Positions 1 through 8,580 of a stretch of 16,338 bases of DNA are shown here, one piece after another. The notes under the pieces are model-generated. The model was given only the letters and a program-made list of their open reading frames with translations. It was not told the origin of the DNA and made no database searches. Both the position numbers and the translations under genes were made by a program. The stretch covers positions 1-16,338 of the forward strand of contig PMUF01000252.1 in assembly GCA_003167015.1 (NCBI GenBank), in the 5' to 3' direction. Numbering within the stretch: position 1 is the stretch's first letter; each line of letters opens with the position of its first letter. The DNA comes from Chitinophagaceae bacterium. GTDB taxonomy: Bacteria; Bacteroidota; Bacteroidia; Chitinophagales; Chitinophagaceae.

Positions 1-3000
1 GGTCTTGGTGGTGGAATTGTAATGGAAGTCGCCCAGCACGGAATTCGGGTCGTTGGCCGTATCATATACCTCCTGCAGTTTATTGCTGTTCGACTGGTAA
101 GTATAGGCCAGCTGATCGATCGGACCCGATCCCCCGACCTTGAACCCGTTCTGGTGCATGGTGAGGATATTGCCGTTGGCGTCATAGGTCAGGTTGCTGA
201 CAGAGTAGTCCGTGGTGGCATTATCCCAGGTGCTGCCGCTGGTATTCTGAAGGAAGGCGGCACTGGTCAGGCGGTTGGCGTTGTCATAAGTGTAATCGTA
301 TTTCCGGCTGATGCCGCTGCCGGCGCTCTTCCAGATGGTCCCGGCAATATTGCCATTGTAAAGGGGGTTCAGGAAGCTGGTGGTTCCTGTGACGGAAGTC
401 GGATTATCGTATCCCAGCTCTTCGCCAAAATAGTTGGTGGCTGACCCGGCGAGGTATTGTTTGTTGATGCCCGTCAGCCAGGCCCGGATATTATAAGTAT
501 ATACGAGGCTGTCCAGGGCTCCTCCGGTAGCCGAATTGCCGCCGATGTATTTTGCCCTCGCCTGACCTGATTCATTGTATTGGATGCTGTCGATGATCTG
601 GTCGGCGGCGGCGTTGTCGATATTTTTCCAGACATGCCTGATCCTGGCGGACTGGTCGTAATCTACTTTCGTGACCACGGTATGGCCCTGTATCGTATTG
701 CCGGCCTTCTGATGGCTGACGAGGGTCCGTAATACCTTGCCGCTGAAATCGTATTGTGTGGTCAGGGTGTCGATGGCGCCCGTATAGTTGACGCCCCGGG
801 TCTGTATGGCGCGTTTGTGGTCATCATAGAATGTCTCTGCGTACAGGTACTGGCTGGTCGTACCGATGACTTTGCTCATGGTGCCGGTGATGAGGTTCCT
901 GGTCTGGTAATTGGGCGTAATGGCTACGGCATAGGATGGAGAGGCTCCGTAGCTGGTGATGAAGTAGTTGCTGTTGCCTGTCATACCCGTCGCCATGGTC
1001 GCGGTCAGTGCCGTCCCCGTGGTGCTGACCCAGCTATAATTATCGTAGTAGCTGGCGGTCAGTAGCTCGAAGTTGCTGCTGGTATTCGGGTAGCCGATGA
1101 TGTTATAGGCCAGGTTCTGGTGATACACCCTGTTATTGGGATTGGTCAGCAGGCCGGTGGAGTCCTTCCTGTTCAGCGAATCATATTTGATCACCATCCA
1201 TTTGCCCAGGGCGCGCAGGCTGCTGTCCTGGGTCATAATTACCCTATCCCTGGCGTCATAGACCAGCCACACCTCTCCCGCACCGGCTGATTTTTTGATG
1301 ATGATGCGATGTCTTGCATCATATTCATACCGGAAGCAAAGCTCATTGGCAATGCCCTGACTGATGGTCCAGCTGCCGTCGATCTGCTGGACCGCTTGTG
1401 GCTGGATGACAAAGCGGAGGTTTTGCAAGGTGTCATATACGTAATAGGTGTTCAGCCAGCCCGCATGTCCCGTCCCGGGAGTGGGGGAAATCTGAGCCCT
1501 TTTCAGGATCAGCTTACCCGCGGGGTTGACGTATTGAATCATCTGGTGGCCGGCTTCATCGGTGCTGATGTCTTTGTACAGTTGTCCGGCGGAGTAAGGT
1601 GTGGTCACCACGGGAAGGCTTCCCGGCACGGAATTGATGGTCCAATTCTGGACGCTGTCTGCGGCCGTATTGTACAGGTATTGCTGGGACATTCCCCGGG
1701 AAGATCCGATCCAGCTATTGCCGGGGGCGTAGGTCGACAGCGGGCGGTTCAATGGGGAAGGCTCATAGACTGTCTGGCTGTAGAACAGCTGTTCGCCCGG
1801 GAACTGGGCGCCCAGATAGGCGGACTGCTCGCCCATGGGGTCGACTTTGTAATTGCCGTCATTGGTTGGGGACGTATAGGGCATGTATTTAGCTGACTCT
1901 CTGCCGAAGCCATCGTAGACGTGCATAGTGACGATATCGTTCTGCAGTGGGCTGGCCTGTTTTTGTACCGTCTGCAGGGGCCGGCCCAGGCCGTCGAAAT
2001 AATCGGTCGTCTGGACGGCATCATAGGGACTGGTCAACTGATCGGCGGTGACCGTATCCGTCACGCCCGGCTTGTTCAGGACCCTGGACCTGATATAGTT
2101 GAGATCGGTACCCACGGTACCCATGGTGATCCGGCAAACGTTGGTGTATTCCGTATCCGTTCCGCAGGCTACCTGGCGGCGGTAATACATGTTGGAAGAA
2201 AGGCTGCCCGGCTCGATAGACAGACCGGTGGCGCCGGAGATGGCGCTGAAGTTGACTCCATCCGTGGACTGCTGCCACTGGTAGGCATAGTTGCCGTTGC
2301 AGGCCCCTCCCGTAGCGTCAAAGGCGGAAATGACACCTGGGCTCGTATTGGGTGTCAGGGTAATGGAGGCAGGGTTGATCGTGCCGGGCATCACTTGCGG
2401 ATTCACTACCACCCTGGCAATATTGCTGTAACCCGGAATAGGGCCTCCATCGTTATAGGCTGCCACGCGAAAGTAAGTAGTCGACGTGAGGGTTCCCGGG
2501 GACCAGGAGGTAAAAGTGGCAGAGTCCGGGATCGTTATAATGGTAGGGTTGTCGAACGTGCTGTCCAGGGAACTTTGCCAGACATATTCATAGGTGCCAT
2601 AGCCACCGGAAGCAGTTGACACGGAGAGCTCGGTTGCACTCGTGTTGTAGTTGATCGTCTGTAATGCCGGGGTGATGGAGCCTCCCAGTATGGGGGGGTA
2701 AAGGTTTATTTTCGCCACGCTGCTGAGCGTCGAATCACCGTTGCTGTTGACCATGGCCCGGATATACAGGGGGGCGGTGATGGCGCTCGCGGGGGCATAT
2801 TGATTCATATAGTTGAAAGCGACGGCTGTCCAATGGATACTATCCGGGGAGCTGTACCAGGTGTAACCATAGCTGCCGCTGCCCAGGCCTCCACTGGCCG
2901 TGTTGTCGACTATCCATTGGGGATTTTCGCTGCCGTAATACACGGTCTGTACTGCAGGAGTGAGGGTACCCCCTAATAGCTGAGGATAGACTTCCACTTC

Positions 3001-3882
3001 CAGGACACCCGAGACAGCCATTGCGCCATTGCTGCTCACCGAGCACTCGTAATAGGTCGTGGCGGTCAGGTTTCCGGGGGAATAGGTAGTGCTTGTGCCT
3101 CCTGAGGGGACGAGATTCCAGGGGCCGGAAGCCGAGGACGCATACAGCCATTGGTAGGTGTAAGAGCCGCTGCCGCCCGATACGGTGGGACAGGACAAGG
3201 TGCCGGGGCTGGCATCGTAGTTGATCTTGACCGGCGAAGTAGTAAAGTTGCCTACGACCAGCTGCGGATATACGGTCACCGTTGCCGTATTGGTGGTATA
3301 GGATTCGGCGCAGGCTGTATAGCGTTTGAAATAGGTGGTCGTGGTAAGGGCGGGGGGCTGGTAGTTCTGGCTGGTGGCGCCGGAAATATTGGAGAAGGTC
3401 GAATTATTTGTGGAAGACATCCATTGATAGGTGATAGTGCCGCTGCAGTTGCCGCCGCTGGACACCGACGCATCGATCGCTACCGGAGCGGTATTATAGT
3501 TGATGGTCTGGGAGGGGTTGCTGATGGTACCGCCGACGGCGGGTGGCGGTGAGGTGACGGTCACGGTAAGAGTGGCAAGGACTGTCCCGCTGCTCAGGGC
3601 AGTGATCGTAGCGGTGCCGGCTGCCACCCAGTTGACCGTGACGTAATTGGCGGTGGAAGTCTGGATCGTTCCCAGGGACGTAGTGACTGTCCAACTGGTG
3701 GCGGAGCAGCTTGATTTCAGCGAGTAGGTAGCCGTTGCGGGGGCCTGAATGGGGGTGGTGCCGCTGATGCCGCAAAGCACGCAGGGTTTTTCCGGGCCGG
3801 AAATAGTACCCGCATGCGCCGCCAGGGCGAGGAATAAGATCATCAGGGTGAGGTGTACTTTAGTTAGCATGTTCAGCGTCAT
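1..3882 (-). CDS. DUF6443 / RHS-repeat secreted protein with N-terminal Ig-like repeat array (3' end outside window)
   Basis: An open frame runs uninterrupted from an ATG at 3882 to the left edge, giving 1294 codons without a stop; the C-terminus is missing. Residues 1-24 form a signal peptide (hydrophobic core LTLMILFLALAAHA), so the product is exported. Residues about 27-106 look like a first beta-sandwich domain. Five Ig-like units of about 95 residues follow (about 114-592), each opening with a motif like YPQLLGGTLTPAVQTV and carrying a central YQW or YTW. A DUF6443-type region starts near residue 595 (NYIRSRVLNKPGVTDTV) and includes YFDGLGRPLQTVQKQ near 627. From about 720 onward there are RHS/YD-type repeats such as YEYDARHRIIIKK, YDYTYDNANRLTSAAF and LTYDANGNILTM. 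RHS proteins form beta-cage shells, often carrying a variable C-terminal effector; here that end cannot be seen. An in-frame ATG at 3870 is an alternative start. The gene begins 11 bp after the stop of the upstream RHS-like gene, suggesting translational coupling. Family call is firm; function is inference. Confidence 0.85.
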   Translation of the reverse strand, partial: MTLNMLTKVHLTLMILFLALAAHAGTISGPEKPCVLCGISGTTPIQAPATATYSLKSSCSATSWTVTTSLGTIQTSTANYVTVNWVAAGTATITALSSGTVLATLTVTVTSPPPAVGGTISNPSQTINYNTAPVAIDASVSSGGNCSGTITYQWMSSTNNSTFSNISGATSQNYQPPALTTTTYFKRYTACAESYTTNTATVTVYPQLVVGNFTTSPVKINYDASPGTLSCPTVSGGSGSYTYQWLYASSASGPWNLVPSGGTSTTYSPGNLTATTYYECSVSSNGAMAVSGVLEVEVYPQLLGGTLTPAVQTVYYGSENPQWIVDNTASGGLGSGSYGYTWYSSPDSIHWTAVAFNYMNQYAPASAITAPLYIRAMVNSNGDSTLSSVAKINLYPPILGGSITPALQTINYNTSATELSVSTASGGYGTYEYVWQSSLDSTFDNPTIITIPDSATFTSWSPGTLTSTTYFRVAAYNDGGPIPGYSNIARVVVNPQVMPGTINPASITLTPNTSPGVISAFDATGGACNGNYAYQWQQSTDGVNFSAISGATGLSIEPGSLSSNMYYRRQVACGTDTEYTNVCRITMGTVGTDLNYIRSRVLNKPGVTDTVTADQLTSPYDAVQTTDYFDGLGRPLQTVQKQASPLQNDIVTMHVYDGFGRESAKYMPYTSPTNDGNYKVDPMGEQSAYLGAQFPGEQLFYSQTVYEPSPLNRPLSTYAPGNSWIGSSRGMSQQYLYNTAADSVQNWTINSVPGSLPVVTTPYSAGQLYKDISTDEAGHQMIQYVNPAGKLILKRAQISPTPGTGHAGWLNTYYVYDTLQNLRFVIQPQAVQQIDGSWTISQGIANELCFRYEYDARHRIIIKKSAGAGEVWLVYDARDRVIMTQDSSLRALGKWMVIKYDSLNRKDSTGLLTNPNNRVYHQNLAYNIIGYPNTSSNFELLTASYYDNYSWVSTTGTALTATMATGMTGNSNYFITSYGASPSYAVAITPNYQTRNLITGTMSKVIGTTSQYLYAETFYDDHKRAIQTRGVNYTGAIDTLTTQYDFSGKVLRTLVSHQKAGNTIQGHTVVTKVDYDQSARIRHVWKNIDNAAADQIIDSIQYNESGQARAKYIGGNSATGGALDSLVYTYNIRAWLTGINKQYLAGSATNYFGEELGYDNPTSVTGTTSFLNPLYNGNIAGTIWKSAGSGISRKYDYTYDNANRLTSAAFLQNTSGSTWDNATTDYSVSNLTYDANGNILTMHQNGFKVGGSGPIDQLAYTYQSNSNKLQEVYDTANDPNSVLGDFHYNSTTKT
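2090..3545 (-). repeat. Tandem array of five Ig-like protein repeats inside the DUF6443/RHS gene
   Basis: Five related units of roughly 280-300 bp lie head to tail in the coding frame. Their opening motifs fall near 3491-3540 (GGTISNPSQTINYNT), 3211-3265 (VVGNFTTSPVKINYD), 2941-2990 (LGGTLTPAVQTV), 2645-2704 (LGGSITPALQTINYNT) and 2341-2405 (MPGTINPASITLTPNTSPG). Each unit continues with a YQW/YTW core and a TTYF or MYYR strand near its end. The units are clearly diverged at protein level and are not perfect DNA repeats, so this is an old domain duplication. Such arrays usually act as stalks or adhesive spacers in Bacteroidota surface proteins. Confidence 0.75.
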
Positions 3883-3893
3883 GGAAGTATTTT

Positions 3894-6800
3894 TTAATGT
3901 CCCTGAAAGTGATAGTTGAGTGTCTTGATGATATTGCCGTCCTGGTCTTTTACTACATTCAACCTGCCCAGACCATCGTAGTAATAGTAGGTGATCTTAT
4001 TGTTCAGATCGCACTGGCTGGTCATGCCGATGAGCGGCAGGTAGGTATAGGTGGTCATTTGGGCATTCGACGGGTAGAGGCGCAATTCATCGATATCTCC
4101 CGAGCCGCTGACCGAAACGGAGCTCGTTCCGGTGACGGTATGTTCATAGTAGGTCCATGTCCCCACTGTCTTGCCTGTCACCGTCGAAGTAGTCCCGGTG
4201 ATGCTATAGGGGCCGCTCATGCTCCAATAGGAGACGGTATAGGTGGAGGCGCTGTTCAGTCCGGACCTGGTGATGGCTCCATTAGAGAGGTTGTAGGCTG
4301 AAGTGCCTGTGATGCTGTTGGAGTGGTCCCGGGTCGTGGAGGGTATGACCCAACTGCCTGAGCCATCGGCTTCGAAGCTGGTGTAGGCCACCTGGTCGAT
4401 GGTGGTATTCCGGACCTGCGCGATGGGTTGGGAATGGATATAGTCCCAGATGATGCAGTTGTTCATATCACCCGTCTTATTGTACTGGGAAACGTTGTTA
4501 TTCTGGTCATAGTTCAGCTGCTTCTTCAGGACATATCTCGAATCGCTGAGCAGGGAGGTATATAGTCCGCCCGAGGTGGTTTGGTTGTTCAGGCTGTAAA
4601 CGGGTGATGCGCTTTCCATGCTATAGACGGAATCGGGCTTGAAAATGGTCTGATTATAGGCCGTGATCTGCCCTGATGTCATGCTGGTCTTCGAAGGATT
4701 GGCTGCGCTTTGGAGCCATGTCTGCTGTTCTATGACCGGGTTCAGGACGTGACTGGCGACCATATTTCCAGTGATGCTGCTGGAATAATCTTCCGGGTGC
4801 TTCAGGATCTGCAAAATCGAATTCCCATCCGAAAGCACCTGTTGAACGGAGCTGAGGTTGCGCGCGGAGGTATAGGTATAGTTGGTCGCCGTCTGCAGGC
4901 TGTCCCCATTGGCATCATATTGTTTAACCGTGGTGGAGGACAGGTAGATCCAGCCGGTGTTGAAATTGCTGTAGTTATAGAAATAGGTATAGACCGGTAC
5001 CTGCACGTCACCGTTAGTCTGCAGGACATAGCTCTGGAGGTAGGGCGTGGCAAAGAGGAAACTGGTGTCCCCTACGTCGGTGTAGTTATTGGTGGTCACT
5101 TTCAGGGGGTTGTAGATTCCTGTCTTAGCATCATATACATAATCGACTTGCTGGCTCAACCTCACGTCTGTAGAGAGCGCGGTGGAGAAGTTCCTGAAAG
5201 AATAGGCCGACATGTGGTTCTCATTGCCTGAAATGGTCGTCTCCGTTACTGAGCTATAAAAGAATTCCGGGTTGATCCCACCTACTCCGGCCCCGTTGGC
5301 CTGTGCCGCGTAGGCGGTGTAGCTGGCCGAGTTGGCGCTATAGGATGGTCCTGAGTAGTTGGGGTAATTGATCAATATGCCATTGCTGGGGGCATTATTG
5401 ACATAGATGATCGGGGTTTGGCCATAGCCATAGATCCTCTGTTTAGAAGGCAGGCTGCTGCCTGTATTGGCATAATCAGTGATCGTATCGATACAGATGC
5501 CCGGTCCGGCCAGGCTTGTTCCTACGCCTGTGCGGTAGGTATTCTGGCCATAGCTGAATACGGTGAATCCACCGGTAGGGTATACAAGGGTATCCAGCGT
5601 CCCCACGCTGCACCATGCAAAATTGGGAGTCCTGACACCGGTAGGAATATCATTATTAGACGGGGGTGCAGGGTTGTAAAATCCCAGGGAAGGCGGGGGC
5701 AAGAGGGTTGCATTGGTGTTCGCGCCGTTGGAATATCCCCAGTGATCTATCCCGTTGGTCCCTTTGGCGGGGATAAGATAACAATTGGAGCAGATCGTGT
5801 CGTATTCCGATATATATTTAAACACATAGGTCTGAGAGTCCGCAGCCGCTTGCAGGTCGACATTGGTGAATCGCTTCAGTTTGAGTCGCTGGAAGTCTGC
5901 GTCGTCGGCGTAGCTATTCTCAAAGTATTCATAAGCGAACAGATTTTTTTTAGAAATGCTGCCGGTAGTATTGTCAATGATGTCTATTTCAGCGAGGCTG
6001 GGGTAGGTGCCCAGGACGTCTGTGCGGGCAGGGCCGGGAATGAAATTGATGGTCGTATTTCGACAAGTGATGGATTGCAGGATCTGGGTCTGGATGCTGG
6101 GTGTGGTGGCGAAATCATCTGCCGAGCCCAGGTCGGTTGCGCCGCTCAGGCCCAGCACGTAAACGAAGGCGCTGGGCATCTGTGCCTGCTGCCAGGTCGA
6201 CTGGGTATAGTTGAAGGTGATGGTATCTTTCTTATCGGCGGAGATCATGCTGGTCAGGAACCAGGCGGAGGTATAGGTCCGGGTGATCTTATGTCCCTGC
6301 CAGGTTTCGGGATCGGTGGTCGTTTCCGTCGCCCCGAAAAGATAGCTGGTACCATCTTGAGTGGTGATCGTCATCGGGCCGGTGACGGTCGGCCAGGTTA
6401 CGCTGAGGTCTTTATTATAGGAAGGCTGATATGCTTTTCCGTTGTCCCAGAAAAACCTGCCGGAATAGCCATTGAACTCGCAGTCGAATACATCGAGGGC
6501 CATGTCATAGGAGTTAGAGGCGAAATTGGTGTACGCATATGATAAGAAGTTATTGAGGTCGGTGGATTGAAAGAGCGAGTCGTAGATATTGTACTGGCTG
6601 TAATTATATCCTGTCCATTCAGAACTGTCCACATTCCCTTCGACGATGCGGGTGACCACGCCGCCTGCATTCAGGTTCCACCCAAGGCCTACCCAGCCCG
6701 CGTCCTGCAGGGTCCGCATGCCGTTGTAGCTGTAGTCCAGGGATACCGGTAAGGAAAGGGAGCCGCATTTCAACTGGTAGACGGGTAAGGAGATGGCAGG

Positions 6801-6998
6801 GAGCCCACTGGACAATGCCATCGGCGTATTGCCATACGTCTGAAATGCCTGGGCATTAGGGGAAGGTGGTATATAGCTCTGATCCAGCAACGGAGCCGGA
6901 TAAGGAACACTTTGTGAAAGGGCGGTATTGATATGGAGGCTTACCGTTGCCACGACAAGGATCTGCAATAGGAGTTTGCCCGATACGTTTTTCATCAT
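3894..6998 (-). CDS. Secreted RHS-like protein with N-terminal GWVGLGW region and one C-terminal YD repeat
   Basis: The product is 1034 aa. Residues 1-29 are a signal peptide ending near ALSQS. The segment at about 61-120 (SSGLPAISLPVYQLKCGSLS, then YNGM, then GWVGLGWNLNAGG at 101-113) is the opening of a family of large Bacteroidota RHS-associated secreted proteins. The middle is rich in Tyr, Asn, Ser and Thr, as in beta-cage or beta-propeller proteins. Residues about 875-977 look like a separate beta-sandwich, CBM-like module. The protein ends with a single YD-type repeat, YYYYDGLGRL followed by DQDGNIIK (about 1004-1027), and then a short tail. There is no T9SS-type sorting domain or toxin-like C-terminus. 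Two ATGs in a row (6998 and 6995) give the start. It begins 20 bp after the stop of the barrel/coiled-coil gene and stops 11 bp before the DUF6443/RHS gene. The family is recognisable; the biological role is unknown, with a surface or secreted shell the best inference. Confidence 0.85.
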   Translation of the reverse strand: MMKNVSGKLLLQILVVATVSLHINTALSQSVPYPAPLLDQSYIPPSPNAQAFQTYGNTPMALSSGLPAISLPVYQLKCGSLSLPVSLDYSYNGMRTLQDAGWVGLGWNLNAGGVVTRIVEGNVDSSEWTGYNYSQYNIYDSLFQSTDLNNFLSYAYTNFASNSYDMALDVFDCEFNGYSGRFFWDNGKAYQPSYNKDLSVTWPTVTGPMTITTQDGTSYLFGATETTTDPETWQGHKITRTYTSAWFLTSMISADKKDTITFNYTQSTWQQAQMPSAFVYVLGLSGATDLGSADDFATTPSIQTQILQSITCRNTTINFIPGPARTDVLGTYPSLAEIDIIDNTTGSISKKNLFAYEYFENSYADDADFQRLKLKRFTNVDLQAAADSQTYVFKYISEYDTICSNCYLIPAKGTNGIDHWGYSNGANTNATLLPPPSLGFYNPAPPSNNDIPTGVRTPNFAWCSVGTLDTLVYPTGGFTVFSYGQNTYRTGVGTSLAGPGICIDTITDYANTGSSLPSKQRIYGYGQTPIIYVNNAPSNGILINYPNYSGPSYSANSASYTAYAAQANGAGVGGINPEFFYSSVTETTISGNENHMSAYSFRNFSTALSTDVRLSQQVDYVYDAKTGIYNPLKVTTNNYTDVGDTSFLFATPYLQSYVLQTNGDVQVPVYTYFYNYSNFNTGWIYLSSTTVKQYDANGDSLQTATNYTYTSARNLSSVQQVLSDGNSILQILKHPEDYSSSITGNMVASHVLNPVIEQQTWLQSAANPSKTSMTSGQITAYNQTIFKPDSVYSMESASPVYSLNNQTTSGGLYTSLLSDSRYVLKKQLNYDQNNNVSQYNKTGDMNNCIIWDYIHSQPIAQVRNTTIDQVAYTSFEADGSGSWVIPSTTRDHSNSITGTSAYNLSNGAITRSGLNSASTYTVSYWSMSGPYSITGTTSTVTGKTVGTWTYYEHTVTGTSSVSVSGSGDIDELRLYPSNAQMTTYTYLPLIGMTSQCDLNNKITYYYYDGLGRLNVVKDQDGNIIKTLNYHFQGH

Positions 6999-7018
6999 TG
7001 TTCGACTTTTTTAAAAAA

Positions 7019-8482
7019 CTAAAAATTGTAACCAACACGGAATAATATGGGCTGAGTTTTGGGAATCTGCTGATAACTGAGGAAATCCCATAAGAGGCTT
7101 ACACTGGTTTTTTTGAAAACCGTGCTTTTGACTGATATGGTCTTTGTTATGCCGATTAACCCGCTTTGGGTCCAGTAGCTGAGGTGATCAATCTGTTTGA
7201 AAGAGACAAAAGGGGTCTCATAATTGTATTCGAATCCTCCCGTGGCGGAAAAGCTGCCTTTCAATTTTATATTCAGAAAAGAGCGCAGGCCCACGCCCTG
7301 GCTGGAAAATGCGATATGGTTGATGCCGTTGCCCCATCCCAGTTTATAGCTTGCTCCCAATCCCACTGTATTGGACTTGCCGAGGAGATAACCCACCGAG
7401 GCGCCAAGGTCGGTCACCGTCGGGAATAAATAATCGTTACGGGTGGTCTGGAAGTTTACTCCGTATTCCAGCCTTTTCCACAAGGTCTTGGTTTTTTGGT
7501 CGCTGGGTTTGAAATCAGGCATATCGATATCGCCGCTGCCTGCCCCGAGCTGGCTCAGCTTTTCCTTGTATTGGTCCAGCTGTGATTCGGCGGACTGCAG
7601 ATTGGATTGCAGGGGGGCCGCTCCTCCGGCTCCTCCGGCCGATACCTGGTTCTGGATCATCGTGCCAATCTGATCACGGGTTTGCAGACCAAGCACTCCC
7701 TGCGCAGAACTATAATTACCCGGCAGGTTGAAAAGGCCGGCGAGTTGAGAATTATTTCGCATGAATGAGAGAAATGCCGGCAATTGATTAAGTACTGCCA
7801 GGGCTTTTTGCAGCATAGCATCGGGGTTGTTAAGCAGCTCCTTGTACTGCCGGACCTGTTGGGAATAATAATATAGCTCCTGGTTCATACCCTGGTAGTC
7901 TTTGCCGAGTACTCCGGCAAACGCGGTATGCTGGCTGATATATTCGCCGATCTGCTGGCTTCGAAGTTTGGTGAATTGTTTCAACTGGTCGGCGTCCTGT
8001 AATCTGGCTTCCAGCGCCTGTAACTGGCTGGCTGCAGCCTGCAAACCGGCCGATTGTTGGGACGATAGATTCGAGCTTTGGGGATTTTTTTGAAGGAATG
8101 CCAGTGTGCCGTGCAGAGAGTCCGTGTAAGCCTGGTATTCACCGCTAACGCTGCCGTTGCGACTACCTGTATCCTGCCGTAGCTTTTGGCCCAACGCTTT
8201 ATATTGACTGGCTGAGTTGGCAAATAGCCGATTTGCTCCGGCCGAATCAATATTGGACAATCGTTTTTGCAAACGAGCTTCCCGCCTGAGAAGCTGTTGA
8301 ATATACTTATTTGTTTGCCCGGTCAATTGTTGATCGAGCCCGGCCGTCTTTGCTTGTATCCGGCCAAATAGTTTCGCGGGGACGCCGAGTATCTTATTAC
8401 CAGCGGAATCAACCGACTGACCGAAGGATAAAGCTCGCCAAAGCAGCAGGAGCAATATGGTAGTTGTAATTTTGACGGGCAT
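7019..8482 (-). CDS. Secreted Gln-rich helical protein with C-terminal outer-membrane beta-barrel-like domain
   Basis: The frame is open upstream to a GTG at 8521, but the ATG at 8482 is chosen because it places a clean signal peptide at the N-terminus (MPVKITTTILLLLLWRALSFGQ), giving 487 aa. Residues about 25-325 are predicted by eye to be almost wholly helical, rich in Gln, Leu and Ala with heptad-like spacing (QQLLRREARLQKRLSNID; SQLQALEARLQDADQLKQF). A Gly/Ala-rich hinge lies near GGAGGAAP. Residues about 335-487 alternate aromatic and polar residues in short strands and end in FRVGYNF, with the terminal aromatic typical of outer-membrane barrels. A segment of about 150 residues would suit a small barrel of roughly eight strands. 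I know no named family for it. It is the first gene of the three-gene minus-strand cassette, 20 bp ahead of the RHS-like gene, so a role in anchoring, exporting or assembling the RHS proteins is a reasonable inference only. Confidence 0.8.
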   Translation of the reverse strand: MPVKITTTILLLLLWRALSFGQSVDSAGNKILGVPAKLFGRIQAKTAGLDQQLTGQTNKYIQQLLRREARLQKRLSNIDSAGANRLFANSASQYKALGQKLRQDTGSRNGSVSGEYQAYTDSLHGTLAFLQKNPQSSNLSSQQSAGLQAAASQLQALEARLQDADQLKQFTKLRSQQIGEYISQHTAFAGVLGKDYQGMNQELYYYSQQVRQYKELLNNPDAMLQKALAVLNQLPAFLSFMRNNSQLAGLFNLPGNYSSAQGVLGLQTRDQIGTMIQNQVSAGGAGGAAPLQSNLQSAESQLDQYKEKLSQLGAGSGDIDMPDFKPSDQKTKTLWKRLEYGVNFQTTRNDYLFPTVTDLGASVGYLLGKSNTVGLGASYKLGWGNGINHIAFSSQGVGLRSFLNIKLKGSFSATGGFEYNYETPFVSFKQIDHLSYWTQSGLIGITKTISVKSTVFKKTSVSLLWDFLSYQQIPKTQPILFRVGYNF

Positions 8483-8544
8483 AAATGTGAATTGTCCTAA
8501 AAAATGATTGGGAATAGTCACTAATTGGGCATGAACAATACTCT

Positions 8545-8580
8545 CGGCAAAGCATAGCTTCGCCGCACGGCAAAAAGCCG
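8545..8580. promoter_or_regulatory. Two adjacent hairpins in the presumed leader of the RHS cassette
   Basis: The first inverted repeat (8545-8565) pairs CGGC with GCCG and AAGC with GCTT across one mismatch, with a 3-nt ATA loop. The second (8568-8580) pairs CGGC with GCCG across five A's. Both sit 63-98 bp upstream of the ATG at 8482 and would be in the mRNA leader if the promoter at 8841-8870 is used. Function is unknown; they could be leader structure, a small attenuator or chance. Confidence 0.35.

Noticed and set aside
1..60. C-terminal toxin and immunity gene of a polymorphic RHS toxin
   Set aside because: The window ends while still in YD repeats, so no effector or immunity gene can be seen; claiming one would be guesswork.
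1309..2619. Plus-strand open frames opposite the DUF6443/RHS gene (1309-1896 and 1921-2619)
   Set aside because: Their products are Gly/Val/Ile/Arg-rich shadows of the minus-strand coding frame, which reads through with convincing DUF6443 and YD motifs.
5418..6542. Long plus-strand open frame (374 codons) opposite the RHS-like gene
   Set aside because: It is antisense to a gene with a clear signal peptide and family motifs, has a low-complexity Gly/Ile/Val/Arg-rich product with no recognisable domain, and has no promoter or operon context.
8483..8521. GTG at 8521 as start of the helical/barrel gene
   Set aside because: It would put 13 extra residues before an otherwise typical signal peptide; the ATG at 8482 fits export better.
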